Source: Flavobacterium azizsancarii (GTDB lineage: Bacteria; Bacteroidota; Bacteroidia; Flavobacteriales; Flavobacteriaceae). Taken from it: DNA of 64,000 bases. Under the pieces are notes generated by a model, which made no database searches, had not been told where the DNA came from, and worked only from the letters and a program-made list of their open reading frames with translations. Numbering within the stretch: the stretch's first letter is position 1; each line of letters starts with the position of its first letter. The position numbers were made by a program, and so were the translations under genes. The stretch covers positions 1 to 64,000 of the forward strand of contig NZ_JAMZNK010000010.1 in NCBI RefSeq assembly GCF_027980145.1. The letters are read 5' to 3'. Shown piece by piece: positions 7,787 through 17,041 of the stretch.

Positions 7787-8920
7787 ATGAAAAATAAAAC
7801 TTACTGGATTTTAGCAATTCTTACCATCTCTGCTATTTCAATTGCCTATGGTTACACTAAATTTATTCGCCCAGACCAAACGTTGACGGCAATGGATTGT
7901 GCCGAAACTGCAAATACATCTGACACTTCTTTATTTAAACCCACGATCGAAAATAAAAACAAACCTGCCGCCAATAAAACTCCTAAAGGAATGGTTTGGA
8001 TTCCTGGCGGAGAATTCTCTATGGGAAGTAATGTTTCTGATGAAAGTTTATGCAGCATAAAAGGAGTTACAAAAGATGCAGCACCAATACATCAGGTATA
8101 TGTTGACGGTTTTTACATGGATCACACCGAAGTGACTAATGAACAATTTGAAGCCTTTGTAAAAGCTACTGGCTATAAAACTTTAGCAGAAATAAAACCA
8201 ACTCACGAAGAATATCCTGATGCTCCGGTAGAAAATTTAGTTGCAGGATCAGCCGTTTTTACCCCTACATCTGCACATGTTAACCTAAACAACTATATGC
8301 AATGGTGGACGTATGTTCAGGGAGCTGACTGGAGACATCCCGAAGGAGCCGGAAGCTCAATAATAGGCAGAGAAAAGTACCCGGTAGTTCAGGTCTCATA
8401 TGATGATGCTGCTGCTTATGCTAAATGGGCGGGCAAAAGATTACCTACTGAAGCTGAATGGGAATTTGCAGCGCGTGGCGGAAAATCCGGGCAATTATAT
8501 GCCTGGGGAAACACATTGAAACCTAAAGGAAAATTTCAGGCTAACATCTATCAAGGCCATTTTCCTGTCGAAAAAGGAGATACCGGCGAAGATGGCTATA
8601 TAGGTATTGCACCAACTGCTCAATTTGAACCAAATCCGTATGGTCTTTACGACATTGGAGGAAATGTCTGGGAATGGACTAACGATTGGTATACTGCTGA
8701 TTATTATTCTGTAATAAGCGAAAAAGATAAAGTTGCCAGAAACCCTCAAGGACCTGAATCGTCATACGATCCCGGAGAACCAAATTTACCTAAAAAGGTA
8801 CAACGCGGAGGATCATTTTTATGTACAGATCAATATTGCACGCGCTACATGGTAGGTACCAGAGGAAAAGGAGATTACAAATCACCAGCAAACCATATTG
8901 GTTTCAGATGTGTGCAATAG
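7787..8920 (+). CDS. Formylglycine-generating enzyme family protein, membrane-anchored
   Basis: A 377-aa protein with an N-terminal hydrophobic segment (7-24), so it is exported or anchored. The FGE/SUMF1 domain starts near 65 (GMVWIPGGEFSMGS), continues through YPVVQVSYDDAAAYAKWAGKR-like sequence and GNVWEWTNDW, and ends in GGSFLCTDQYCTRY (from 341). Cys346 and Cys351 match the copper-binding catalytic pair of true formylglycine-generating enzymes, whereas many family members have lost them. It could therefore convert a Cys in sulfatases to formylglycine, or act on another target. No sulfatase gene is in the window. Confidence 0.88.
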   Translation: MKNKTYWILAILTISAISIAYGYTKFIRPDQTLTAMDCAETANTSDTSLFKPTIENKNKPAANKTPKGMVWIPGGEFSMGSNVSDESLCSIKGVTKDAAPIHQVYVDGFYMDHTEVTNEQFEAFVKATGYKTLAEIKPTHEEYPDAPVENLVAGSAVFTPTSAHVNLNNYMQWWTYVQGADWRHPEGAGSSIIGREKYPVVQVSYDDAAAYAKWAGKRLPTEAEWEFAARGGKSGQLYAWGNTLKPKGKFQANIYQGHFPVEKGDTGEDGYIGIAPTAQFEPNPYGLYDIGGNVWEWTNDWYTADYYSVISEKDKVARNPQGPESSYDPGEPNLPKKVQRGGSFLCTDQYCTRYMVGTRGKGDYKSPANHIGFRCVQ

Positions 8921-8967
8921 TTTTTTTGCCACAAATTACACGAATCTATACGAATTAATTTAAATAT

Positions 8968-9009
8968 AAAAACGAATTTCAAGAATTTAGATTCTTGAAA
9001 TTCGTTTTT
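8968..9009 (+). terminator. Perfect 19-bp hairpin behind the FGE-like gene
   Basis: Arms 8968-8986 and 8991-9009 pair perfectly with a TTAG loop and a T-run on each strand's exit side. It lies about 50 bp after the stop codon. The upstream bases 8927-8960 carry half of a dispersed GCCACxAATTACACGAAT repeat. Confidence 0.75.
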
Positions 9010-9149
9010 AAGCATTTATGGAATACCTGTTTATTCCTGAAAATTCATAACGCACTCGTTAGTGAACTGGCAAAGCAAATTCGCAGCATTTTTTTATCTG
9101 ATTTTACAGTTTTCGTAATTTACAGCTTCACAGCGCCCAATTATTTGCT

Positions 9150-9157
9150 TATATTTG
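9150..9157 (+). promoter_or_regulatory. pepT promoter -7 box
   Basis: TATATTTG matches TAnnTTTG and is 16 bases before the chosen ATG. It overlaps a possible in-frame TTG start at 9155, which is a reason to reject that start. Confidence 0.6.
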
Positions 9158-9172
9158 CTGAAAATTAAAAAA

Positions 9173-10450
9173 ATGCAACATATTATAGATCGTTTTATTA
9201 GTTATGTAACTATTGATACCGAGTCAGATCCTAATTCACAAACCACTCCAAGTACAGAGAAACAATGGAATCTTGCCAATAAATTAGTCGAAGAATTAAA
9301 AACAATTGGTCTTGACGATGTTACTATAGATGAAAAAGCATACATAATGGCTACTTTACCAAGTAATGTAGATCATGAAGTTCCTGTAATAGGCTTTGTT
9401 TCGCATTTTGATACTTCACCGGATTTTAGCGGTGCAAATGTAAAACCTCAAATTATTGAGAATTACGACGGAAAAGATATCATTCTAAACGCTGAGAAAA
9501 ACATCATTTTATCTCCAGGCTATTTTAAGGATTTACTACAATATAAGGGACAAACTATCATCACAACTGACGGTACTACTTTATTAGGCGCAGATGACAA
9601 GGCCGGAATTACAGAAATTGTTTCTGCAATGGAGTATTTAATTCAGCATCCTGAAATTAAACACGGAAAAATTAGAATTGGTTTTACTCCAGATGAAGAA
9701 ATTGGTCGTGGTGCACATCATTTTGATGTGGAGAAGTTTGGCGCGCAATGGGCCTACACTATGGACGGAAGCCAGATTGGAGAATTAGAATATGAAAACT
9801 TTAATGCAGCCGGAGCCAAAATAACCTTTAAAGGAAAAAGCGTTCACCCGGGTTATGCCAAAGGAAAAATGATCAATTCGATGTTGATTGCCAATGATTT
9901 CATCAACGAACTTCCAAAAGGAGAAACACCACAGGAAACCAAAGGTTATGAAGGTTTTTTTCACGTACATCACTTAACGGGAAGCATCGAAGAAACAGTT
10001 TTAGAACTAATCATCCGTGATCACAACAAGCTTAAATTCGAAAAAAGAAAAGACTTAATTGGAAAAATCGCCAAGAAAATCAATAAAAAATTCGCCAAAC
10101 AATTTGGTGAAGATATTGTAACTGCCGAAGTTAAAGATCAGTATTACAATATGAAAGAAAAGGTATTACCTGTAAAACATATCGTTGATATTGCTGAAAA
10201 AGCAATGAGAGAACTAAACATCAAACCTATCATTAAGCCTATTCGTGGCGGAACTGATGGATCTCAATTATCATTTATGGGATTACCTTGTCCTAACATT
10301 TTTGCAGGCGGACATAACTTTCATGGAAAATATGAATATGTTCCCGCAGAAAGCATTCAAAAAGCAACTGATGTTATTGTAAAAATCGCTGAATTAACAG
10401 CTATTCCAAGTATTTTTGATGTTGCCGAAAAACCAAAAAGAAAAAGATAA
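9173..10450 (+). CDS. pepT: Peptidase T (tripeptide aminopeptidase)
   Basis: A cytoplasmic zinc aminopeptidase of family M20 that removes N-terminal residues from tripeptides. The 425-aa protein has the metal-site segments SHFDTSPD (His78, Asp80), [19 protein letters not shown] with the catalytic Glu pair, [10 protein letters not shown] and the C-terminal [13 protein letters not shown]. The start at ATG 9173 (MQHIIDRF) fits the family. It stands alone and ends in a very strong terminator. The C-terminus ends in a short basic tail (KPKRKR). Confidence 0.96.
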   Translation: MQHIIDRFISYVTIDTESDPNSQTTPSTEKQWNLANKLVEELKTIGLDDVTIDEKAYIMATLPSNVDHEVPVIGFVSHFDTSPDFSGANVKPQIIENYDGKDIILNAEKNIILSPGYFKDLLQYKGQTIITTDGTTLLGADDKAGITEIVSAMEYLIQHPEIKHGKIRIGFTPDEEIGRGAHHFDVEKFGAQWAYTMDGSQIGELEYENFNAAGAKITFKGKSVHPGYAKGKMINSMLIANDFINELPKGETPQETKGYEGFFHVHHLTGSIEETVLELIIRDHNKLKFEKRKDLIGKIAKKINKKFAKQFGEDIVTAEVKDQYYNMKEKVLPVKHIVDIAEKAMRELNIKPIIKPIRGGTDGSQLSFMGLPCPNIFAGGHNFHGKYEYVPAESIQKATDVIVKIAELTAIPSIFDVAEKPKRKR

Positions 10451-10513
10451 TACGAGGAAAATAAATTCCAATTTTGAAGATTGGTGAAAAAATTCCAAAT
10501 TCCAGTTATTAGC

Positions 10514-10558
10514 AAAAGCCTTTTTCAAAGTTTGAAAACTTTGAAAAAGGCTTTTTTT
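10514..10558 (+). terminator. pepT terminator
   Basis: A 20-bp perfect stem (10514-10533 with 10536-10555) followed by a T-run, 64 bp after the pepT stop. Confidence 0.9.
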
Positions 10559-10568
10559 ATGTGTTTTT

Positions 10569-11728
10569 TGTCCTTTCGACTGAAGGGAGAAATCACACTA
10601 GTTAATCGACAAAGATTGAAGATATACTTTACGGAGTTTCTTGTGTGATTTCTCCCTTTGGTCGAAAAGACAAGATTGAGTTTAAAAAAAATCAAAAAGT
10701 GCAATCACTAATTTGGAGTCTGGAATATGTACTAAGTTTTTTGTCCTTTCGACCGAAGGGAGAAATCACACTAGTTAATCGACAAAGATAGAAGATATAC
10801 TTAACGGAGCTTCTTGTGTGATTTCTCCCTTCGGTTGAAAAGACAAGATTGAGTTTAGAAAAAATCACAAAGTGCAATCACTAATTTGGAATCTGGAATT
10901 TTTACTAAGTTGTTGTGTCCTTTCGACCGACAGGAGAAATCACACTAGTTAATCAACAAAGATTGAAGATATACTTTACGGAGTTTCTTGTGTGATTTCT
11001 CCCTTTGGTCGAAAAGACAAGATTGAGTTTAAAAAAAATTACAAAGTGTAATCACTAATTTGGAGTCTGGAATTTTCACTAAGTTGTTGTGTCCTTTCGA
11101 CCGAAGGGAGAAATCACACTAGTTAATCGACAAAGATTGAAGACATACTTTACGGAGTTTCTTGTGTGATTTCTCCCTTTGGTCGAAAAGACAAGATTGA
11201 GTTTAATAAAAAATCACAAAGTACAATCACTAATTTGGAGTCTGGAATTTTCACTAAGTTGCTGTGTCCTTTCGACCGAAGGGAGAAATCACACTAGTTA
11301 ATCGACAAAGATTGAAGATATACTTTTACTGAGTTTCTTGTGTGATTTCTCCCTTTGGTCGAGAAGACAAGATTGAGTTTAAAAAAAAATCCCAAAGTGC
11401 AATCACTAATTTGGAATCTGGAATTTTCACTAAGTTGTTGTGTCCTTTCGACCGAAGGGAGAAATCACACTAGTTAATCGACAAAGATTGAAGATATACT
11501 TTACGGAGTTTCTTGTGTGATTTCTCCCTTTGGTCGAAAAGACAAGATTGAGTAAAAAAAAAATCACAAAGTGCAATCACTAATTTGGAGTCTGGAATTT
11601 TTACTAAGTTGTCGTGTCCTTTCGACCGAAGGGAGAAATCACACTAGTTAATCGACAAAGATTGAAGATATACTTTACGGAGTTTCTTGTGTGATTTCTC
11701 CCTTTGGTCGAAAAAGACAAGATTGAGT
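10569..11728. repeat. Seven tandem copies of a 172-176-bp hairpin unit
   Basis: Units begin with TGTCCTTTCGAC near 10569, 10741, 10916, 11090, 11265, 11441 and 11615. Each has a left arm CGACCGAAGGGAGAAATCAC, a 45-bp middle with TCGACAAAGATTGAAG, a right arm GTGATTTCTCCCTTTGGTCG and a 70-bp linker containing GTGCAATCACTAATTTGG. The last unit lacks the linker. Arms pair over about 28 bp, so each copy can form a hairpin of about 104 nt. Single copies of the same palindrome occur at 43673-43772 and 62778-62879. No reading frame is convincing on either strand. The array fills the gap between pepT and yajC. Confidence 0.92.
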
Positions 11729-11744
11729 TTAATAAAAGAAAAAA

Positions 11745-11784
11745 AAATCCCAAACTCCAACGTTTAAATTGGAATTTGGGATTT
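11745..11784 (-). terminator. yajC terminator
   Basis: A 16-bp stem with one mismatch (11745-11760 with 11769-11784), followed on the minus strand by an A-rich-complement T-run. It lies 29 bp behind the yajC stop. Confidence 0.75.
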
Positions 11785-11813
11785 ATATTTTAGTTGGAAT
11801 TTCTAAAAAATAA

Positions 11814-12089
11814 TTACGCTTTTTTATTCAAAGCAGCGCTCATTTCCATAGAAATAGCAGAACGCTCAATTTTTAATTTTCCAGACATTGTTTCGATAAC
11901 TGCACTTGTATCAGCTAATTCAACAACTTTACCGTGAAAACCACTTTTAGTAATTATTTTATCACCTACTTTTAGGCTGCTTTCAAATTCTTTTTCGTTT
12001 TTTGCTCTTTTTTGTTGTGGTCTGATCATGAAGAAATAGATTACCACGAACATTAATAGAAATGGCGCAAATTGAGTTAATTGTCCCAT
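11814..12089 (-). CDS. yajC: Preprotein translocase subunit YajC
   Basis: A 91-aa inner-membrane accessory of the Sec translocon that associates with SecDF. It has a single transmembrane segment (residues 6-22, FAPFLLMFVVIYFFMIRP), the hallmark RPQQKRAKNEKEF at 23-35 and the KVGDKIITKSGFHGKV domain. It lies 60 bp behind nusB on the same strand and is probably co-transcribed. Confidence 0.95.
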   Translation of the reverse strand: MGQLTQFAPFLLMFVVIYFFMIRPQQKRAKNEKEFESSLKVGDKIITKSGFHGKVVELADTSAVIETMSGKLKIERSAISMEMSAALNKKA

Positions 12090-12149
12090 AATTTAAATTC
12101 TGTTTTTGATTTATTATATTATTAATAGTTTGAAATCCTTGACTTAGTC

Positions 12150-13097
12150 TTACATTAAACCACGTCCAACTTTAATCATCTTTTTATTAGCCGTAAGCTC
12201 TTTAACAAGATTATCTAAAATTCCGTTGATAAAAATACTACTTTTTGGTGTAGAATACTCTTTTGCAATTTCTAAATATTCGTTAAGAGTTACTTTTACT
12301 GGAATTGAAGGGAATTTTAAAAACTCGCAAATTGCCATTTTCAAAATAATAGTATCAATTTCAGCAATCCTGTCACTGTCCCAATTTGGTGTCTTATCAT
12401 CATATTCTTTAGCAAAAATAGTTTCGTTTAAAACTGTTCTTCTAAACAAGTCTTTAGCAAAATCTTTATCTTCTACATCTTTATACAATTTTGGCACTCT
12501 AAAATCATCAGGATCTTGTGTTTTTATCGCCTTCAATTGTTTAACGATATGCGTATTTACAACTGGAATATCATCAACCCATGTTAATTTATCATCTTCC
12601 AGATACTCATATAATTTTTCATTAGGAACAATTACATCAGCAAATAAATCGATTACAAATTGTCTGTCTTCTTCAAAAGTATTTACTGAAGAACTACTCA
12701 TGTATTTTACATACAGATCACTTGCTTTAATATCATTTAAAAGTAAAATAATATAATCATCATTTAATGACCAGTTGTTGATTTTACGATTTTCTAAAGC
12801 GATGCTAAGTGAATTACTTTCGGCAAGAAGTTGAAAAATTTTATTGTTGATGAATTTTTCGTTCGGTTTACGTTCTGCAGCAGTTGCAAGATGTTTTTTG
12901 CTTGATAGATGTAAAAAAATGGATTCTTTTTTGCAAATTTCAATCAATGAAGAAAGCATTATAAGATATAAATCCTGAATATTATCAATGCTGTAAAAAA
13001 GAAACTTCTCTTCTTTTTCCATATTATCAGAACCGCTTTGATGCATTGCATAAATGGATTGCATTACTTTAACGCGTATGTGTCTTCTATTTACCAC
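12150..13097 (-). CDS. nusB: Transcription antitermination factor NusB
   Basis: An RNA-binding factor that joins NusE on boxA of rRNA leaders and prevents premature termination. At 315 aa it is about twice the length of Proteobacterial NusB. The NusB fold is at the C-terminus, roughly 215-300 (SDRIAEIDTIILKMAICEFL, then VTLNEYLEIAKEYSTPKSS with the conserved GILD). The N-terminal 150 residues start MVNRRHIRVKVMQSIYAMHQ, which resembles the NusB RNA-binding helix and is then followed by a long lineage-specific insert. This is the normal Flavobacteria form. Confidence 0.93.
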   Translation of the reverse strand: MVNRRHIRVKVMQSIYAMHQSGSDNMEKEEKFLFYSIDNIQDLYLIMLSSLIEICKKESIFLHLSSKKHLATAAERKPNEKFINNKIFQLLAESNSLSIALENRKINNWSLNDDYIILLLNDIKASDLYVKYMSSSSVNTFEEDRQFVIDLFADVIVPNEKLYEYLEDDKLTWVDDIPVVNTHIVKQLKAIKTQDPDDFRVPKLYKDVEDKDFAKDLFRRTVLNETIFAKEYDDKTPNWDSDRIAEIDTIILKMAICEFLKFPSIPVKVTLNEYLEIAKEYSTPKSSIFINGILDNLVKELTANKKMIKVGRGLM

Positions 13098-13282
13098 CTT
13101 GTAAGAACATTTAAAAATTAGTCTGCAAAATTAAGGATTTAACAGTTGATAATAAAATTTAAATGGATAAAAAAGCTCTCAGAAAGCAATTAATTTATGA
13201 TATTAATAAAAAGCCGCATTTTTCACAGGACAATACTTTGAGATCTTTAAACAAAAAAGATGTTATTTTTCAGCATAAAAAC

Positions 13283-13785
13283 TTCCAATCTGAAGTTTTT
13301 TTTTACCGCAAAGTTCGCAAAGTTTTTTTAAAATTAAGCAGTTTTGTAAAAATACAAAGTTCGCAAAGCTTTGTGTTGAACCAGCTTTGCGAACTTTACG
13401 ATTACATACGTATTCCAATCTGAAGTTTTGTTTACCGCAAAGTTCGCAAAGCTTTGTGTTGAACCAGCTTTGCGAACTTTACGATTACATACGTATTCCA
13501 ATCTGAAGTTTTTTTTACCTCAAAGTTCAAAAAGTTTTTTTTAATTAAGCAGTTTTGTAAAAACACAAAGTTCGCAAAGCTTTGTGTTGAACCAGCTTTG
13601 CGAACTTTATGATTACATACGCATTCCAATCTGAAGTTTTTTTTTACCTCAAAGTTCAAAAAGTTTTTTTTTAATTAAGCAGTTTTGCAAAAACACAAAG
13701 TTCGCAAAGCTTTGTGTTGAACCAGCTTTGCGAACTTTGTGTTTTCTAACCGCAATAAATAAAAATCTTAGCGAACTTTGCGGTA
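13283..13785. repeat. Four-copy tandem array of GTTCGCAAAGC hairpins
   Basis: Units start with TTCCAATCTGAAG at 13283, 13413, 13496 and 13624, giving spacings of 130, 83 and 128 bp. The second unit lacks about 47 bp of the TTTTTAATTAAGCAGTTTTG segment. Every unit holds a perfect 15-bp inverted repeat, AAAGTTCGCAAAGCT facing AGCTTTGCGAACTTT around a 13-nt loop. Related single elements with the CTTTGCGGTTAA end occur at 49306-49426, 52229-52531 and 58783-58855. A short hairpin AAAACTTC/GAAGTTTT opens each unit. Confidence 0.88.
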
Positions 13786-13821
13786 AAAAATAAACTGCAA
13801 TATCAAGCTACCTATAAAAAA

Positions 13822-13876
13822 AGTCCCGGTATTCAGTCTCAGTTTACATTGCAAACTGAGACTGAATACTGGGACT
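13822..13876 (-). terminator. Leucine dehydrogenase terminator
   Basis: A 24-bp stem with one G-U pair (13822-13845 with 13853-13876) and a 7-nt loop, 19 bp after the stop. The arm contains the TCAGTCTCAGTTT motif also seen near 18990 and 39705, so it probably derives from a dispersed repeat. Confidence 0.8.
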
Positions 13877-13895
13877 ATAAATTGTAAACTAAAAA

Positions 13896-15005
13896 TTACT
13901 TCTTAGCAGCGTTTTCAATTTTTCTTAAATCAATACGATTTTGAGCAATTGTAAGAGCAGCTTTGTGCGTTGTCATTCCGTTTTTCACAGCGTAATCGAT
14001 AATTTCTAAAGTAGTATTATAGATGTTTTCTGTTTTAGTCATGATTTCAGCTTTACCATAATGCTCTAATTCCGCATAAACATTGATAATTCCACCAGCG
14101 TTGATTAAGAAATCCGGAGCATATAAAATACCTCTTTCCTGCAATCTTAAACCGTGAACATTCTCATCAGCTAACTGATTGTTGGCAGCACCAGCAATAA
14201 CTTTAGCTTTAATTTTATTTACAGTATCATCATTAATGATTGCTCCCATCGCACATGGTGCATAAATATCAACATCTGCAGTATACAAATCTTCACCTGC
14301 ATAAACTGTTGCATTATATTTTGCAGCTACCTGATATAATTTTTCTTCATTAATATCTGTAATAGTAACGATTGCTCCTTCTTTAGTCAAATATTCAACT
14401 AAGGCTTCACCAACGTGGCCAATACCCTGAACCAAAACTTTTTTACCTTCTAAAACATCAGTACCAAACTGACTTTTAGCAGCAGCTTTCATTCCTAAAT
14501 AAACACCGTAAGCTGTTATTGGAGAAGGATTTCCTGAACCACCTCTTTCTTCAGAGATACCCGTAACATAAGGTGTTACATCTCTAACAGTGTCCATATC
14601 TTTCGTTTCCATTCCAACATCTTCAGCAGTAATATATCTTCCGCCTAAAGAGTGAACAAACTCACCAAACTTGCGCATTAATTCAGGTGTTTTTTGCGTT
14701 TTAGCATCACCAATAATTACTGCTTTACCTCCACCGATATTCAATCCGGTAATGGCTGATTTATATGTCATACCTCTTGAAAGACGCAAAACATCGTTCA
14801 ATGCTTCCCATTCAGTATTATAGTTCCACATTCTTGTACCTCCTAAAGCTGGCCCCATAACTGAATTATGAATACCAATAATTGCTTTTAAACCTGTATC
14901 TTTGTCATTGCAAAAAACAATTTGTTCGTGATCATCAAATGATAGTTGACCAAAAACAGGATCCATTTTTTGAAGTTCCTTTCCAGTTGCGAAAGTTGCA
15001 TCCAT
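13896..15005 (-). CDS. Leucine dehydrogenase (Glu/Leu/Phe/Val dehydrogenase family)
   Basis: Reversibly deaminates branched-chain amino acids, mainly leucine, using NAD+. The 369-aa length matches leucine/valine dehydrogenases, not the longer glutamate enzymes. Visible are HNSVMGPALGGTR, the catalytic lysine in NIGGGKAVI, ITAEDVGM with the catalytic Asp, the dinucleotide-binding GIGHVGEALVEYL near 194 and the family segment ICAGAANNQL-like IAGAANNQLADE. It probably feeds the leucine breakdown route that ends in the HMG-CoA lyase of this window. It is transcribed singly and faces away from the ABC exporter. Confidence 0.93.
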   Translation of the reverse strand: MDATFATGKELQKMDPVFGQLSFDDHEQIVFCNDKDTGLKAIIGIHNSVMGPALGGTRMWNYNTEWEALNDVLRLSRGMTYKSAITGLNIGGGKAVIIGDAKTQKTPELMRKFGEFVHSLGGRYITAEDVGMETKDMDTVRDVTPYVTGISEERGGSGNPSPITAYGVYLGMKAAAKSQFGTDVLEGKKVLVQGIGHVGEALVEYLTKEGAIVTITDINEEKLYQVAAKYNATVYAGEDLYTADVDIYAPCAMGAIINDDTVNKIKAKVIAGAANNQLADENVHGLRLQERGILYAPDFLINAGGIINVYAELEHYGKAEIMTKTENIYNTTLEIIDYAVKNGMTTHKAALTIAQNRIDLRKIENAAKK

Positions 15006-15209
15006 AGCGCTAGTATTTATTAGTTATAAATTATGAATTTGTCAAAAAGACTTCTCAAATTTATACAAAAAATACACATGTGCTAATTTTTTATCTTTAA
15101 AATAACAATATAACAATCGTTTTGTTTTGATAAAATTATACTTTCCGTTAATTTTAATTCACAATATTGTACAAAATCAAAACATTTCGTCATAGAATCT
15201 CTTAAAAAA

Positions 15210-16988
15210 ATGAAAGAATTAAGCTATTTAAACAAATATTTCATCAAATATAAATATAGTTTCTCTTTAGGAATTTTAATCGCTATAATCTCACAAATAT
15301 TCGCTCTATTTACCCCTCAATTAATTAGTAAGTCTCTAAACGCTATCGAAAATTTTGATAAGCTTCCCAAATCTGAACAGATGTCGCAAGTTGTTATTGA
15401 CTCATACAGAGATGGTTTAATCAATAACGTATTGCTAATTATCGCTACTGCAATAATTTCAGGCTTTTTTCTCTTCCTAACACGACAGACTTTAATTGTA
15501 ATGTCCCGTCATATTGAATTTGATTTAAAAAATGAGGTTTTCAAGCAATACGAAAATCTTTCACAGAACTTTTACAAGCAAAACCGTACCGGAGATTTAA
15601 TGAATCGTATCAGCGAAGACGTTTCAAAGGTCCGTATGTACGTTGGTCCGGCCGTAATGTACACCATCAATACATTTATTCGTTTTGCAATCGTTATAAT
15701 ATATATGTATAATGTTTCGCCGTTATTAACACTATATACTATTTTACCGTTACCTGTACTTTCGTATTGTATTTTTAAATTAAGTTCTGAAATCAATAAA
15801 CGAAGTACGACTTTTCAGCAATATTTATCGAAAGTCTCGAGTTTTTCGCAGGAAATTTTTTCAGGGATCAGGGTTATAAAAGCATACTCCTTAGAAAACC
15901 AACATCAAAATAACATGGTAGCTCTTGCGGATGAAAGCAAAAAAAAGAGTTTGGATTTAGCCAAAGTCCAATCACTATTTGGCCCTTTGATGATTGCCTT
16001 AATCGGAATCAGTAATCTGGTTGTCATTTATTTTGGTGGTCTTATGTACATTAACGGAACGATTGCGAACATTGGAACAATTGCTGAGTTTATTTTATAT
16101 GTAAACATGCTAACCTGGCCAGTTGCCTCATTAGGATGGGTTTCATCAATGGTACAGGAAGCCGAAGCTTCTCAAAAACGTTTGAATGAATTCCTGAAAA
16201 TTGAACCGGAAATCAAGAATAACAATGAGAACACATCAGATATTCAAGGTTCTATTGCTTTCGAAAATGTAAGCTATACGTATAAAGACACTAATATCGA
16301 AGCGCTGAAAAATGTAACTTTTACGGTAAAAAAAGGAGAGACATTGGCTATTTTAGGAAAAACAGGCTCTGGTAAATCGACTATCCTTTCCTTAATTTCC
16401 CGTTTATACGACGTTACTTCGGGAAAAATCACAATTGACGGGAATGAAATAAGCACTTTGAACTTAAATGATCTTCGAAACAATATAGGAATCGTACCTC
16501 AGGATGCTTTTTTATTCTCTGACACTATTAAAAACAATATCAAATTTGGCAATCAAAACGCTACAGACAAAGAAGTAATCGAGGCGGCTAAAAATGCTGT
16601 CGTTCATGACAATATCATTGCATTCAACAAACAATACGACACAGTTCTGGGAGAAAGAGGTATCACACTTTCAGGAGGCCAGAAGCAACGTGTATCTATT
16701 GCACGTGCTATTATTAAAAAACCTGCGATTCTACTTTTTGACGATTGCCTGTCAGCAGTCGATACTGAGACAGAAGAGACGATTTTGAACAATTTATTCG
16801 AAATTTGTAAAGATAAAACTACCATAATAGTCAGTCATCGTGTTTCGTCAGCAAAAAATGCCGACAAAATAATCATTTTAGAAGATGGCAGAATCATTCA
16901 ACAAGGCTCTCATAATCAATTAATAAATCAAGAGGGCTATTATGCTTCTTTATATTTAAAACAACTTTCAGAAAAAGAATCACTTTAA
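15210..16988 (+). CDS. ABC exporter, fused permease and ATPase (MdlA-like)
   Basis: A 592-aa half-transporter with six membrane helices in residues 1-320 and an ATPase domain from about 345. Walker A GKTGSGKST is at 383-391, the signature LSGGQKQR is near 487, and the H-loop VSHR is near 540. After Walker B the usual catalytic Glu is Asp (LLFDDCLSAVD), as in the degenerate half of heterodimeric exporters such as MdlA. No partner half-transporter is adjacent. The substrate is unknown; lipids or drugs are common in the family. It is followed 53 bp later by the DUF3276 gene, perhaps as one transcript. Confidence 0.9.
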   Translation: MKELSYLNKYFIKYKYSFSLGILIAIISQIFALFTPQLISKSLNAIENFDKLPKSEQMSQVVIDSYRDGLINNVLLIIATAIISGFFLFLTRQTLIVMSRHIEFDLKNEVFKQYENLSQNFYKQNRTGDLMNRISEDVSKVRMYVGPAVMYTINTFIRFAIVIIYMYNVSPLLTLYTILPLPVLSYCIFKLSSEINKRSTTFQQYLSKVSSFSQEIFSGIRVIKAYSLENQHQNNMVALADESKKKSLDLAKVQSLFGPLMIALIGISNLVVIYFGGLMYINGTIANIGTIAEFILYVNMLTWPVASLGWVSSMVQEAEASQKRLNEFLKIEPEIKNNNENTSDIQGSIAFENVSYTYKDTNIEALKNVTFTVKKGETLAILGKTGSGKSTILSLISRLYDVTSGKITIDGNEISTLNLNDLRNNIGIVPQDAFLFSDTIKNNIKFGNQNATDKEVIEAAKNAVVHDNIIAFNKQYDTVLGERGITLSGGQKQRVSIARAIIKKPAILLFDDCLSAVDTETEETILNNLFEICKDKTTIIVSHRVSSAKNADKIIILEDGRIIQQGSHNQLINQEGYYASLYLKQLSEKESL

Positions 16989-17041
16989 ATGTTGCGTAAT
17001 AGATAATTTTTTATGATTTTTGAGTACTATTAATTCCAAAA

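Noticed and set aside
9155..9172. TTG start of pepT
   Set aside because: It lies within the -7 promoter box, so it cannot be in the mRNA. The ATG at 9173 fits the family start.
10692..10877. A 61-codon minus-strand frame in the hairpin array
   Set aside because: It is pure repeat sequence; the frame breaks in the other units.
10569..11728. CRISPR array
   Set aside because: Units are 172-176 bp, not 60-75, and there are no unique spacers; the linker is as conserved as the arms. No cas genes are nearby.
13163..13423. An 86-codon frame starting MDKKALRKQLIYDINKK
   Set aside because: Only the first 38 codons lie outside the repeat array, and the rest is repeat sequence. There is no family match or promoter. 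A small real gene in 13163-13276 cannot be excluded.
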